From NCBI GenBank assembly GCA_026416515.1, contig JAOAEZ010000002.1, positions 235,160 to 299,159 of the forward strand: a stretch of 64,000 bases of DNA, read 5' to 3'. A program made the position numbers and the translations under genes. The notes below the pieces were generated by a model that saw only the letters and a list, made by a program, of their open reading frames with translations, searched no databases and was not told the DNA's origin. Source of the stretch: Hydrogenophilus sp. (GTDB taxonomy: Bacteria > Pseudomonadota > Gammaproteobacteria > Burkholderiales > Rhodocyclaceae). Below, one piece after another: positions 55,424 through 63,981 of this stretch; position 1 is the first letter of the stretch, and every line of letters begins with the position of its first letter.

Positions 55424-56313
55424 GGCGCAGGGGAGGGGGGGAGAAGAGGTGGAAAAGAGAGGGGAGAGAGAAACGCAGCAGCGAGGATGAGCGCACTTCC
55501 AACCCATTGAGTGGGAGAGAGGGTGTCGCCATAGTAGAGGCTTCCGGCTAGAGCGGCGAAGGGAATTTCGGCGATGATCAAGATCGCCGCTTCGGTGGAA
55601 GAGAGGTGACGCTGGGCGATAGTTTGCAGGGTAAAACCGATCCCAACCGAGAACAAACCCGCATAGAGGAGGGCAGGAAGCGTATCGGCAATCTGCGAGA
55701 GGGAGAAAGGTTCGAAAAGAAGAGCGAGGAGAGTGGCGGTGAAGCCGCAGATGAGGAATTGACCGCAAGCAAGGAGAAAGGGAAAGGGAAAACACGAAGC
55801 GATGTCGCTGAGACGCTGAATGTGAAGCGCCCAAAAAAGGGTACTTGCCAAAATCCAAAGGTCGCCTACGGCCGGGGGAGTGGGGGCTCCGTCTACCAGG
55901 AGAAAGGCGCCGAAAAGGGAGAGGAGAAGCAATAGGCCGCTCTGAGGGGAGAGGCGGGTTCCTGCTACCAGCCACGAGAGGAGGGGAACGAGTGGGAGGT
56001 AAAGGGCAGTGAGAATGCCGGCATTGGTGACGCTGGTGGCGGCGATCCCTATTTGTTGACAAATCACTCCACCGGTGAGCAGGAGCCCAAGGGAGAGAGA
56101 ATGGGAGGGGAGGAGTCGAAGAGAGGGGAAGGGGCGGGTGCGGGACCACGTCAAAAGAGCTAACGGAAGGGTCACGAGGGCTCCGAGGAGAAAACGCAGC
56201 CCCGAAAAGAGGAAAGGGGGAAGGTAGGTGGAGGCCTCCTTTTGGGCGATATAGGCCGTCCCCCATAAAAAAGCGGCTAGAAGCAGAAGGGCGCGCGCAG
56301 TAGCAGGCGTCAA
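55351..56313 (-). CDS. EamA/DMT-family transporter
   Basis: Ten-helix drug/metabolite-type permease, substrate unknown. The product has two EamA repeats (ALLLLAAFLWGTAYIAQKEA ... FLFSGLRFLLGAL; GDLWILASTLFWALHIQRLSD ... TEAAILIIAEIPFAALAGSL). The only in-frame ATG lies inside tRNA-Val, so the start is uncertain; TTG at 56313 fits the first helix but lacks a ribosome site. The C-terminal ~25 residues are Ser/Pro-rich and read antisense to tatC. Confidence 0.7.
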   Translation of the reverse strand: MTPATARALLLLAAFLWGTAYIAQKEASTYLPPFLFSGLRFLLGALVTLPLALLTWSRTRPFPSLRLLPSHSLSLGLLLTGGVICQQIGIAATSVTNAGILTALYLPLVPLLSWLVAGTRLSPQSGLLLLLSLFGAFLLVDGAPTPPAVGDLWILASTLFWALHIQRLSDIASCFPFPFLLACGQFLICGFTATLLALLFEPFSLSQIADTLPALLYAGLFSVGIGFTLQTIAQRHLSSTEAAILIIAEIPFAALAGSLYYGDTLSPTQWVGSALILAAAFLSPLSFPPLLPPSPAPQRCRSDSPMRSSSRPNSSAPGDR

Positions 56314-56354
56314 AGGGGTGCGAGGGAAAGAGAACCGTGGTGGATAAGAGGAGG

Positions 56355-56429
56355 TGGTGGGTGGTAGTGGGATCGAACCACTGACCCCTGCCGTGTGAAG
56401 GCAGTGCTCTACCGCTGAGCTAACCACCC
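56355..56429 (-). tRNA. tRNA-Val (anticodon CAC)
   Basis: Cloverleaf reads GGGTGGT acceptor, D-arm TAGCTCAGCGGTAGAGC, anticodon stem CTGCC/GGCAG with loop TTCACAC, T-arm AGTGG-TTCGATC-CCACT, ACCACCC and encoded A-CCA. 75 nt including CCA. Confidence 0.95.
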
Positions 56430-56445
56430 GGTGTGAAAGACCCCT

Positions 56446-56474
56446 ATTTTAGAGAATCGGGAGCGATTCGTCAA
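56446..56474 (-). promoter_or_regulatory. Sigma-70 promoter of tRNA-Val
   Basis: Minus strand: TTGACG at 56469-56474, 17-base spacer, TAAAAT at 56446-56451; the start would lie about 10 bases before the tRNA 5' end. Confidence 0.75.
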
Positions 56475-56489
56475 GGAAAGAGCAGAGGC

Positions 56490-56541
56490 GCTGCCGGTAG
56501 TCTAACTCGAGCGGACAGCCTCCCGCTGTAAAAGAGTTCGC
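56490..56541 (-). pseudogene. Decayed partial tRNA, closest to tRNA-Thr
   Basis: These 52 bases align without gaps to the 3' two-thirds of tRNA-Thr (58126-58177), about 36 of 52 identical by eye, same strand. The T-arm and acceptor 3' strand (TACCGGCA for TGCCGGCA) are recognisable but stems are broken and there is no CCA. It could be the outer att copy of an integration into tRNA-Thr or a dead tRNA gene from a former cluster. Confidence 0.45.
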
Positions 56542-56575
56542 GCTGGATGAGTACCGCCTGCGCGCCACACCAGAG

Positions 56576-56860
56576 ATGCCGCCGATGTCGCTGTGGGCGG
56601 CGGTCCTGCTCGGGTTGGGGCCCACTTGGTCGACCTTCGGGAGCATCCTCGCGCTGCTCAATCGAGGTGGGCGCCAACGCCTTGTCGCAGGGGTCATCAC
56701 CAAGGTCAATCTTGGCTATAGCCTCGGCGGCATCCTCCTAGGACTCGTCCCGACGTTTATCGTGGCCGGCCTTGTCTTCGCCGCCTTCGGGTTGCTGCTC
56801 GCCTTTTTGGGTCTTGTGCCGCTCCTGCCGGGAATGGTGCCGGCGGGCACGAAGAGGGCC
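56576..56860 (+). pseudogene. Unidentified membrane-protein fragment
   Basis: About 95 codons with two to three hydrophobic spans (SLWAAVLLGLGPTWSTFG, NLGYSLGGILLGLVP, VAGLVFAAFGLLLAFLGLV) joined by a basic loop (LLNRGGRQRLVAG). I do not recognise the family. The reading frame runs on into the mgtA remnant out of its frame, so the C-terminus of the original protein is lost. C-rich codons unlike the surrounding genome. Confidence 0.4.
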
Positions 56861-56877
56861 TGCGTGGGGTCGCCGTG

Positions 56878-57251
56878 GCAGCCAAGAAAGTCCCTCTACT
56901 CAGGAAACTTTGCCGCGAGGTTGGGTTGGACGGGAGGGAATGCTGTTGGGCAGCGACCTCGAGCAGATAAGCGACACAGCACTGGCCGAAGCCGTGGAAA
57001 ATTGCAACGGTGCTGGTGGCCTCGCTTTTCCTCACCTTCCTGCCGAGGTTGCCGAGGTACCAAAAACTGCAGCGCTGGTAACCGGGCGAGGGGGGCGGTT
57101 CATGGTGTTTTTCGGGCTGATCCGTTCGATTTTCGACATCATCACCTATGCTATGATGTGGTTCGTGTTCAGCGCCAACACACCCGAGGAACGGAGCATG
57201 GGGCTTACCCAGGCAAGGGAGGGTTTCTCTTTCCGCTGCTACGGCTGGTAA
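56878..57251 (+). pseudogene. Degraded mgtA-type Mg2+ P-type ATPase remnant
   Basis: Short blocks of MgtA/MgtB-like sequence occur in order in three frames: KLCREVGLDGRE (from ~56910), MLLGSDLEQISDTALAEAVE (from 56939), VLVASLFLTFLPRLPRY (from ~57012) and FMVFFGLIRSIFDIITYAMM followed by WFVFSANTPEE (from ~57101). Frameshifts separate them and the P-domain, including the phosphorylated Asp, is deleted. It lies 10 bases before an intact mgtC, the usual partner. Confidence 0.65.
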
Positions 57252-57261
57252 AGAGTCGAGC

Positions 57262-57978
57262 ATGGAGGCTATTCACAACATCAATCTGAGCTCCCTGCTC
57301 GATACGCTGGTCAGCCTCGCCGCAGCCTTTGTGCTGGGGGGGCTGATCGGCTTCGAGCGGCAGTACCGACAACGCACGGCGGGGCTGCGCACCAACGTGC
57401 TGGTGGCGGTCGGCGCGGCGGTGTTCGTCGATCTCGCCAACCGCCTGCATGGCTATGACGGCGCCGTGCATGTTATAGCCTATGTGGTTTCCGGCATCGG
57501 CTTTCTTGGTGCGGGCGTCATCATGCGCGAGGAAGGCAACGTGCGCGGCCTCAACACGGCTGCTACCCTGTGGGGGTCGGCAGCAGTTGGCGCCGCAGCA
57601 GGGGCAGACCTGATCGTCGAAGCGGTGCTGGGCGCTTTGTTCGTGCTGTCAGCTAACACCCTGCTGCGGCCCATCGTTAACGCCATCAACCGTAAGCCGC
57701 TCGATGTGGAATCGGTCGAGGCCACCAATACGGTCTATGTGATTGCGGAGCGCGCCCATCAGAAAATGGTGATGACCCAACTCGAAGAAGAGCTGGAACG
57801 AAGCGGTTATCCGACCTACGACCTCGATATTCACGCTTTCGGCGAGGAGGATGTGGAAATCGAGGCGACTTTGGCTGCGACATCCGTGGATAGCGATGAG
57901 TTGGATGGTTTGGTCGAGCGGCTTGCTGCTTTGCCTGGGGTCCGGCAGGCATTCTGGAGTTCAAGCGTACAAGGCTGA
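57262..57978 (+). CDS. mgtC: MgtC/SapB family membrane protein
   Basis: Inner-membrane protein linked to growth in low Mg2+ and, in pathogens, to survival in macrophages by acting on the F1Fo ATPase. The 238 residues have the MgtC domain (FVLGGLIGFERQYRQRTAGLRTN split, ISGIGFLGAG-like VSGIGFLGAGVIMREEG, VRGLNTAATLWGSAAVG) and a C-terminal ACT-like domain (TNTVYVIAERAHQKMV, LAATSVDSDELDGLVERL). Codons favour C at third positions, unlike the core genes. It is the only intact gene of a small island between tRNA-Val and tRNA-Thr. Confidence 0.92.
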   Translation: MEAIHNINLSSLLDTLVSLAAAFVLGGLIGFERQYRQRTAGLRTNVLVAVGAAVFVDLANRLHGYDGAVHVIAYVVSGIGFLGAGVIMREEGNVRGLNTAATLWGSAAVGAAAGADLIVEAVLGALFVLSANTLLRPIVNAINRKPLDVESVEATNTVYVIAERAHQKMVMTQLEEELERSGYPTYDLDIHAFGEEDVEIEATLAATSVDSDELDGLVERLAALPGVRQAFWSSSVQG

Positions 57979-58124
57979 AATAGGAAGGACAGCAAGCCTT
58001 CAGAGAAGAGAGAGTAGGAACCTGACGCAGGTGAGCCTGGCTGCGGTGGCCACGGGGTTTGAGCGCAGGGTCAAGAAGAGGTGCAAGGGTGAATTTCTGG
58101 AGGAGATGGAGGAGATGGAGGAGG

Positions 58125-58200
58125 TGGTGCCGGCAGTCCGACTCGAACGGACGACCTACCGCTTACAAGGCGGTTGCTCTACCGACTGAGCTATGCCGGC
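58125..58200 (-). tRNA. tRNA-Thr (anticodon TGT)
   Basis: 76 nt with encoded CCA. GCCGGCA/TGCCGGC acceptor, D-arm TAGCTCAGTCGGTAGAGC, anticodon stem ACCGC/GCGGT with loop CTTGTAA, T-arm TCCG-TTCGAGT-CGGA. A short purine repeat (GGAGGAGAT units, ~58099-58120) follows its 3' end. Confidence 0.95.
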
Positions 58201-58214
58201 AAGCTGCCGGGGGC

Positions 58215-58220
58215 ATTATA
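58215..58220 (-). promoter_or_regulatory. -10 element of tRNA-Thr
   Basis: TATAAT on the minus strand, 14 bases before the tRNA 5' end. No consensus -35 seen. Confidence 0.5.
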
Positions 58221-58371
58221 ACCGATTCTTGGAGAAACAGAGGAACCCTTCCTCTGGCAATAGCCGAAGGAGAAGAACCGATTTTTGGGAGAAGGAGAGC
58301 CCTCCTCTGGGAGCGACCAGAGGAGGGGATAGGGTTCGGTAGAGGGGAGAGGGGAAGGGTGAGGCTAAACC

Positions 58372-59916
58372 CTAGGCTGAGGGGGAGAGGGAATGAAGGG
58401 AGAAGGCCGATTGGAGCCGAACCCGCCAGGCGGCAGGGCCTTCGGCGTGAATGTTGCGCCCTTCGCTGTCGACAGCGACGGTGACCGGCATTTCGTGGAC
58501 TTCAAATTCGTAGATCGCTTCCATGCCGAGGTCGGGGAAGGCGACAACGCGCGCGGAGCGGATCGCTTTGGCGACCAGGTAGGCGGCACCGCCAACGGCG
58601 ATGAGGTAGGCAGCACGGTTTTTGGCGATGGCAGAGACAACGTCGGGGCCGCGCTCGGCTTTGCCGATAGTGGCTAGAAGACCGGTCTTCTCAAGGAGAA
58701 GAGGAGTAAATGGGTCCATGCGGGTGGCGGTGGTGGGGCCTGCAGGCCCTACCGCTTCGCTGGCGACGGGGTCGACTGGGCCGACGTAGTAGAGAACACG
58801 ATTGGTGAGGTCGACGGGGAGGGGCTCGCCGCGGGAGAGGAGAGTGATGAGGCGCTTGTGAGCGGCGTCGCGAGCAGTAAGAAGTTTGCCGGTGAGGAGC
58901 AGCCGGTCGCCAGCACGCCAACGGGCGACTTCGTCGCGGGTGAGGGTGGCGAGGTCGACGGGGCGAGCGGCGGGGTCGGGGGTCCAGGTGACCGCCGGCC
59001 ACTCCTCGAGGGAGGGTGGAACAAAGCGGGCAGGGCCACTGCCATCAAGGGTAAAGTGGATGTGACGGGTGGCGGCGCAGTTGGGGATGAGGGCGACGGG
59101 AAGACTGGCCGCGTGGGTGGGGTGGTCGAGGATCTTCACGTCCAGCACCGTGGTTAGACCGCCAAGCCCTTGCGCGCCAATTCCGAGTCGATTGAGGCGT
59201 TCGTAGATTTCGAGGCGCAGATGTTCGAGCGTGGTGAGGGGGAGACCTGCCGCAGCCTTGGCCTGGAGGTCGCCGATGTCTACGGGGGCCATTAGCGCTT
59301 TCTTTGCTAAAAACATCGCTTTTTCAGGGGTCCCCCCGATGCCGACGCCGATGATCCCCGGCGGACACCAGCCGGCGCCGAGTTTGGCGACACTCTCTAC
59401 CACCCAATCGGCAACCGAGTCGGAGGGGTTAAGAACAGCAAATTTGGCTTTGTTTTCCGAACCACCGCCTTTAGCCGCGCAGGTAACGCGCAACATGTCG
59501 CCGGGAACCGATTCGATGTGGAGCACCGCAGGGGTGTTGTCGCGGGTGTTGCGGCGCTCGCCTGCCGGGTCGGCGAGGACCGAGGCGCGCAGCGGGTTGA
59601 AGGGGTTGGTGTAGGCTCGCCGAACTCCTTCGTCGACTAGCTCCTGGAGCGAACGGTCGCTGGCAATTTGGACCTTTTGACCGATCTCGAGGAAAACGAC
59701 CGCAATGCCGGTGTCTTGACAGATCGGCCGCCGACCTTCCGCCGCAAGGCGGGAGTTGGTGAGGATCTGAGCGATGGCGTCCTTAGCCGCCGGGTTCTGT
59801 TCTTGTTCGTAGGCGCGCCCCATCGCCCGGATGAAGTCGAGCGGGTGATAGACGCTGATATACTGAAAGGCGTCGGCGATCGAGGTGATGAGGTCTTCTT
59901 CGCGAATCAGAGTCAT
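58372..59916 (-). CDS. fumA: Class I (iron-sulfur) fumarate hydratase
   Basis: Converts fumarate to malate using an oxygen-sensitive [4Fe-4S] cluster. The 514-residue protein joins the N-terminal cluster domain (RRPICQDTGIAVVF, KGGGSENKAKFAVLNPSD split, GAGWCPPGIIGVGIGGT) and the C-terminal swivel domain (GPVGPTTATRMDP-like GPAGPTTATRMDPF, ELGIEA-like DLGMEAIYEFEV). Single-chain, unlike the split archaeal type. The frame is open upstream; the ATG at 59916 with GGGAGA in front starts the homology. Divergent from acs. Confidence 0.95.
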   Translation of the reverse strand: MTLIREEDLITSIADAFQYISVYHPLDFIRAMGRAYEQEQNPAAKDAIAQILTNSRLAAEGRRPICQDTGIAVVFLEIGQKVQIASDRSLQELVDEGVRRAYTNPFNPLRASVLADPAGERRNTRDNTPAVLHIESVPGDMLRVTCAAKGGGSENKAKFAVLNPSDSVADWVVESVAKLGAGWCPPGIIGVGIGGTPEKAMFLAKKALMAPVDIGDLQAKAAAGLPLTTLEHLRLEIYERLNRLGIGAQGLGGLTTVLDVKILDHPTHAASLPVALIPNCAATRHIHFTLDGSGPARFVPPSLEEWPAVTWTPDPAARPVDLATLTRDEVARWRAGDRLLLTGKLLTARDAAHKRLITLLSRGEPLPVDLTNRVLYYVGPVDPVASEAVGPAGPTTATRMDPFTPLLLEKTGLLATIGKAERGPDVVSAIAKNRAAYLIAVGGAAYLVAKAIRSARVVAFPDLGMEAIYEFEVHEMPVTVAVDSEGRNIHAEGPAAWRVRLQSAFSLHSLSPSA

Positions 59917-60046
59917 CGTCGTCTCCCTCATTGTTGTGGGAAAGATTGTACTCGATCGACGGAAACGATGGGGCGATGGCGTAAGGTTGGTGTAAGATTG
60001 CTGGCGTAACATCAGCGTCATGGGTCATAGAGTGGGAGTGACGATC

Positions 60047-61999
60047 ATGGTGGCAAAGCGCTACGATCCGCCAGAGGCATTGGTTCGGACCGCCGCAGTT
60101 TCGGGAATGGAGGCATACCGGCGGTTGTGCGAGGAGGCGGAGCGCGATTACGAGGGGTACTGGGCTGGGCACGCGCGCCGGTTGTTGACGTGGAAGCGGC
60201 CGTTTACCCAAATACTCGATGCGTCGAACCCACCATTTTTTAAGTGGTTCCAGGATGGAGTATTGAACGCTTCTTATAACTGCCTCGATCGCCATGTGGA
60301 GGCAGGACGAGGAGAGCGTGTGGCGATTATTTTCGAGGCCGACGACGGCGCAGTGCAACGCGTGACCTACACGGAGTTGTTGCGGCGCGTGAGCCAGTTT
60401 GCCAACGCGCTAAAGGCGCTGGGGGTCCAAAAAGGCGATCGAGTGGTGATCTACCTGCCGATGGGAATAGAGGGGGTGGTGGCGATGCAGGCGTGTGCAA
60501 GAATCGGCGCTACCCACTCGGTAGTTTTCGGCGGATTTTCAGCGGCAGCTTTGCGCGATCGAATCCAGGATGCCAGCGCTAAGGTGGTGATTACTTCCGA
60601 CGGTCAATTCCGCGGCGGCCGAATGTTGCCATTGAAAGCGATCGTCGACGAAGCGATCGCGATGGGAGGATGTGAGACGGTCGAGCGCGTAATCGTCAAC
60701 CGCCGCACCGGGCAGGAGGTGGCGATGACCGCAGGCCGCGATCTCTTTTGGAGCGAGGCAGTAGCAGGCCAAAGCGAGGTATGCGAGCCAGAATGGGTGG
60801 AGGCAGAGCATCCCCTTTTCTTGCTGTATACTTCGGGATCAACAGGGAAGCCGAAAGGCGTTCAACATTCGACGGGCGGCTATTTGACCCATGCGGCGTT
60901 GACGATGGAGTGGACATTCGATTACAAGCCGTCCGATATTTTCTGGTGTACCGCCGATATCGGCTGGATCACGGGCCATACCTATGTGTGCTATGGGCCT
61001 TTGGCAGTTGGGGCGACCCAGGTGGTGTTTGAGGGGGTTCCTACTTATCCCGATGCGAGCCGCTTTTGGCGAATGATCGAGGCCCATCGGGTGACGATCT
61101 TCTATACCGCACCAACGGCGATCCGGGCGTTGATCAAAGCGGCAGAGTCTAACGAGCGCGTTCATCCTCGCCATTTCGATCTCTCCTCATTGCGTATCCT
61201 TGGGTCAGTGGGTGAGCCGATCAACCCGGCAGCGTGGGAGTGGTACTATGAACATGTGGGAGGGAAACGGTGCCCGATCGTGGATACGTGGTGGCAGACG
61301 GAGACGGGCGGGCATATGATCACACCGTTGCCGGGGGCAACTCCATTGGTGCCTGGTTCGTGCACGTTGCCGTTCCCCGGGATCGACGCAGCGGTAGTGG
61401 ACGAAACGGGGACCGAGGTTCCTTGGGGACAAGGCGGTTTTTTGGTGATCCGTAAACCGTGGCCCTCGATGATCCGAACGATTTGGGGCGATCCCGAACG
61501 GTTCAAGAAGTCCTACTATCCCGCCGATTTTCAGGGAAAACTCTATCTGGCAGGGGATGGAGCAATCCGCGATCCCGAGACGGGTTATTTCACGATTACC
61601 GGGCGGATCGACGATGTGTTGAACGTCTCCGGTCACCGAATGGGGACAATGGAAATCGAGTCGGCGTTGGTAGCACATGAGCTGGTGGCAGAGGCCGCAG
61701 TGGTTGGACGTCCCGACGAGATCACCGGGGAGGCTATCGTGGCATTCGTCGTGCTGAAACGGCCGCGACCTGAAGGAGAGGAGGCTAAACAGCTTGCCGA
61801 AGAGCTGCGGCAGTGGGTGGCTAAAGAGATCGGGCCGATCGCTAAACCGAAGGAGATTCGCTTTGGTGATAATTTGCCCAAGACGCGGTCAGGAAAAATC
61901 ATGCGCCGCTTGTTGCGCCAGTTGGCAAGAGGCGAGGAGATTTCCCAAGATGTGTCGACGTTGGAAAACCCAGCGATCTTGGAGCAGTTGAAAGGATAA
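60047..61999 (+). CDS. acs: Acetyl-CoA synthetase, AMP-forming
   Basis: Activates acetate to acetyl-CoA in two steps via acetyl-AMP. The 650 residues show [19 protein letters not shown] split, [63 protein letters not shown] and the C-terminal [10 protein letters not shown] with the lysine acetylated in homologues. GGGAG precedes the ATG at 60047; an ATG at 60020 lacks a ribosome site. Confidence 0.96.
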   Translation: MVAKRYDPPEALVRTAAVSGMEAYRRLCEEAERDYEGYWAGHARRLLTWKRPFTQILDASNPPFFKWFQDGVLNASYNCLDRHVEAGRGERVAIIFEADDGAVQRVTYTELLRRVSQFANALKALGVQKGDRVVIYLPMGIEGVVAMQACARIGATHSVVFGGFSAAALRDRIQDASAKVVITSDGQFRGGRMLPLKAIVDEAIAMGGCETVERVIVNRRTGQEVAMTAGRDLFWSEAVAGQSEVCEPEWVEAEHPLFLLYTSGSTGKPKGVQHSTGGYLTHAALTMEWTFDYKPSDIFWCTADIGWITGHTYVCYGPLAVGATQVVFEGVPTYPDASRFWRMIEAHRVTIFYTAPTAIRALIKAAESNERVHPRHFDLSSLRILGSVGEPINPAAWEWYYEHVGGKRCPIVDTWWQTETGGHMITPLPGATPLVPGSCTLPFPGIDAAVVDETGTEVPWGQGGFLVIRKPWPSMIRTIWGDPERFKKSYYPADFQGKLYLAGDGAIRDPETGYFTITGRIDDVLNVSGHRMGTMEIESALVAHELVAEAAVVGRPDEITGEAIVAFVVLKRPRPEGEEAKQLAEELRQWVAKEIGPIAKPKEIRFGDNLPKTRSGKIMRRLLRQLARGEEISQDVSTLENPAILEQLKG

Positions 62000-62015
62000 C
62001 GGGCAGAACGAGTGG

Positions 62016-62034
62016 GCCCCGGGAAAACCGGGGC
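62016..62034. terminator. GC-rich hairpin after acs without U-tract
   Basis: GCCCCGG-GAAAA-CCGGGGC forms a 7-bp stem 16 bases after the acs stop. It lacks a T-run, so it is either a Rho-assisted end or an mRNA 3' stabiliser. Confidence 0.5.
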
Positions 62035-62073
62035 TTATCGCGACATCCTGAGCGTGCAGAGAGAAGAGGTGCG

Positions 62074-62086
62074 CTGCCGATGGCAG
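62074..62086. promoter_or_regulatory. CTGC-type palindrome upstream of phaC
   Basis: CTGCC-GAT-GGCAG is a perfect 5+3+5 palindrome 52 bases before the phaC ATG. It resembles the CTGC/GCAG operator at phaP, but the CTGC and GCAG halves are 5 rather than 3 bases apart. Confidence 0.3.
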
Positions 62087-62138
62087 GGGGGTGGGTATGA
62101 CCTGCCTTTAAAGGGCTAACGGCAGATGGAGAGCATTA

Positions 62139-63956
62139 ATGACCGAAGCGCTGAAAGAGGAAAAGAGCGATACCCGCGAGGTGATCCCTGACCCCCAGGA
62201 GTTGACGAAGATCTACGCCGAAGTGGCGGCCCGGGCAGCTAAGGTGCTCGCCGATTACATCCACCAGCAGTTGAAGCGGGGATTAACGCCGCCGGCCGAT
62301 GAGCTGGGAGTGGCTCAGACTTATCTGCAGATGATGGCAAAGCTGTTGGCCAATCCGTATAGGTTGGCTCAGGCTCAGATCCATTTGATGTGGGATTATT
62401 TCAATTTGTGGCAGCATGCGCTTTTGAAGATGATGGGGGTCCATACGCCACCGGTGGCAGAGCCGGCAAAGTCCGATAAACGATTTAAAGCAAAGGAGTG
62501 GGAGGAGAATTTTATTTTCGATTTTATTAAGCAATCTTATTTGATCGCAGCGCGCCGAATTCAGGAGCTGGTCTCTTGCTTGGAGGGGTTGGATGAGGCG
62601 ACGCAGAGGCGAGTCAATTTCTTTACCCGCAATTTTATCGAGGCAATGTCGCCGAGCAACTTTGCATTGACCAACCCAGAGGTGTTGCGGGAGACCATCC
62701 GGAGCGGTGGTCAGAATTTAGTCAATGGTTTGAAAAACCTGTTGCGAGACCTTGAGGAAGGGGGAGGGCAACTTAAGATCCGCATGACCGACCCCACCGC
62801 TTTTGTATTGGGGGAGAATATCGCGACCACGCCCGGGAAGGTGATTTTCCAGAACGATTTGGCCCAGGTGATCCAGTACGCGCCGATGACTCAGGAGGTC
62901 TATCGACGCCCTTTGTTGATCGTTCCCCCTTGGATCAATAAATACTATATCCTAGATCTGCGAGAGAAGAATTCGCTGGTCCGTTGGTTGGTGAGCGAAG
63001 GGCATACGGTATTTATTTTGTCCTGGGTGAACCCCGATGAGCGGTTGGCCCAGAAGGGGTTCGATGCCTATATGCGCGAGGGAGTGTTGACAGCGCTCGA
63101 GGTAATCGAGCAGCAGACGGGCGAACGGGTGGTAAACGCCGCCGGATACTGCTTGGGGGGAACGCTATTGGCGATTACGGCAGCCTATCTGGCAGCGAAG
63201 CGGCAGAAACGCTTTGCGACGACTACCTTTTTTACGACATTGACCGATTTTTCGGAGCCAGGGGAGTTGGGGGTGTTTACAACCCCAGAGATGGTGGCCG
63301 AGCTGGAGCGGCGGATGGCCGAACGCGGCTACCTCGAGGGAAGTGAGATGGCGAGTACTTTTAATTTGATGCGAGCCAATGATTTGATTTGGTCTTTTGT
63401 GGTGAATAACTACTTATTGGGCCGCGAGCCTTTTCCATTCGATCTGCTTTATTGGAATTCCGACTCGACCCGTTTGCCAGCAGCGATGCATTCGTTTTAT
63501 CTGCGCAAGATGTACTTAGAGAATAAACTGGTGGAGCCTGGAGGGATCGAGATGGATGGGGTGGCGATCGATCTGAGAAAGATCCGCAACCCTTGCTATT
63601 TCATTTCGACGGTGGAGGATCATATCGCGCCGTGGAAGAGCACCTATCGGGGGGCGCGCCACTTCGAGGGGGCAGAGGTGACCTTTGTGCTGGGAGGGTC
63701 TGGGCATATCGCGGGAATTATAAACCCACCGGCGGCAAATAAGTACGGCTTTTGGAGTAACCCGATCCGCCCATTGCCCGAGGATCCAGAGGAGTGGCTG
63801 CGGGGGGCGACCTACCGCGCAGGGTCGTGGTGGCCCCATTGGCAGGAGTGGTTGGTGGGGTTCGATGCGACCAAAGTGCCGGCGCGCGATCCCGCTGCCG
63901 GCCCACTGCCAGTTTTGGAGGAGGCACCGGGCTCCTATGTGCGCGTGCGAGTGTAG
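62139..63956 (+). CDS. phaC: Class I poly(3-hydroxyalkanoate) synthase
   Basis: Polymerises 3-hydroxyacyl-CoA into PHA on the granule surface. The 605 residues comprise the N-terminal PhaC_N domain and an alpha/beta hydrolase domain. The lipase-like box GYCLGG holds catalytic Cys338, Asp494 lies in STVEDHIAPW and His523 in GGSGHIAGI. RPLLIVPPWINKYYILDL and SNPIRPLPEDPEEW match class I enzymes. GGAGAG lies 6 bases before the ATG. phaA and phaB would be expected downstream, beyond the contig end. Confidence 0.95.
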   Translation: MTEALKEEKSDTREVIPDPQELTKIYAEVAARAAKVLADYIHQQLKRGLTPPADELGVAQTYLQMMAKLLANPYRLAQAQIHLMWDYFNLWQHALLKMMGVHTPPVAEPAKSDKRFKAKEWEENFIFDFIKQSYLIAARRIQELVSCLEGLDEATQRRVNFFTRNFIEAMSPSNFALTNPEVLRETIRSGGQNLVNGLKNLLRDLEEGGGQLKIRMTDPTAFVLGENIATTPGKVIFQNDLAQVIQYAPMTQEVYRRPLLIVPPWINKYYILDLREKNSLVRWLVSEGHTVFILSWVNPDERLAQKGFDAYMREGVLTALEVIEQQTGERVVNAAGYCLGGTLLAITAAYLAAKRQKRFATTTFFTTLTDFSEPGELGVFTTPEMVAELERRMAERGYLEGSEMASTFNLMRANDLIWSFVVNNYLLGREPFPFDLLYWNSDSTRLPAAMHSFYLRKMYLENKLVEPGGIEMDGVAIDLRKIRNPCYFISTVEDHIAPWKSTYRGARHFEGAEVTFVLGGSGHIAGIINPPAANKYGFWSNPIRPLPEDPEEWLRGATYRAGSWWPHWQEWLVGFDATKVPARDPAAGPLPVLEEAPGSYVRVRV

Positions 63957-63981
63957 GCGCCTAAAAAGGATAGGGGAAGAG

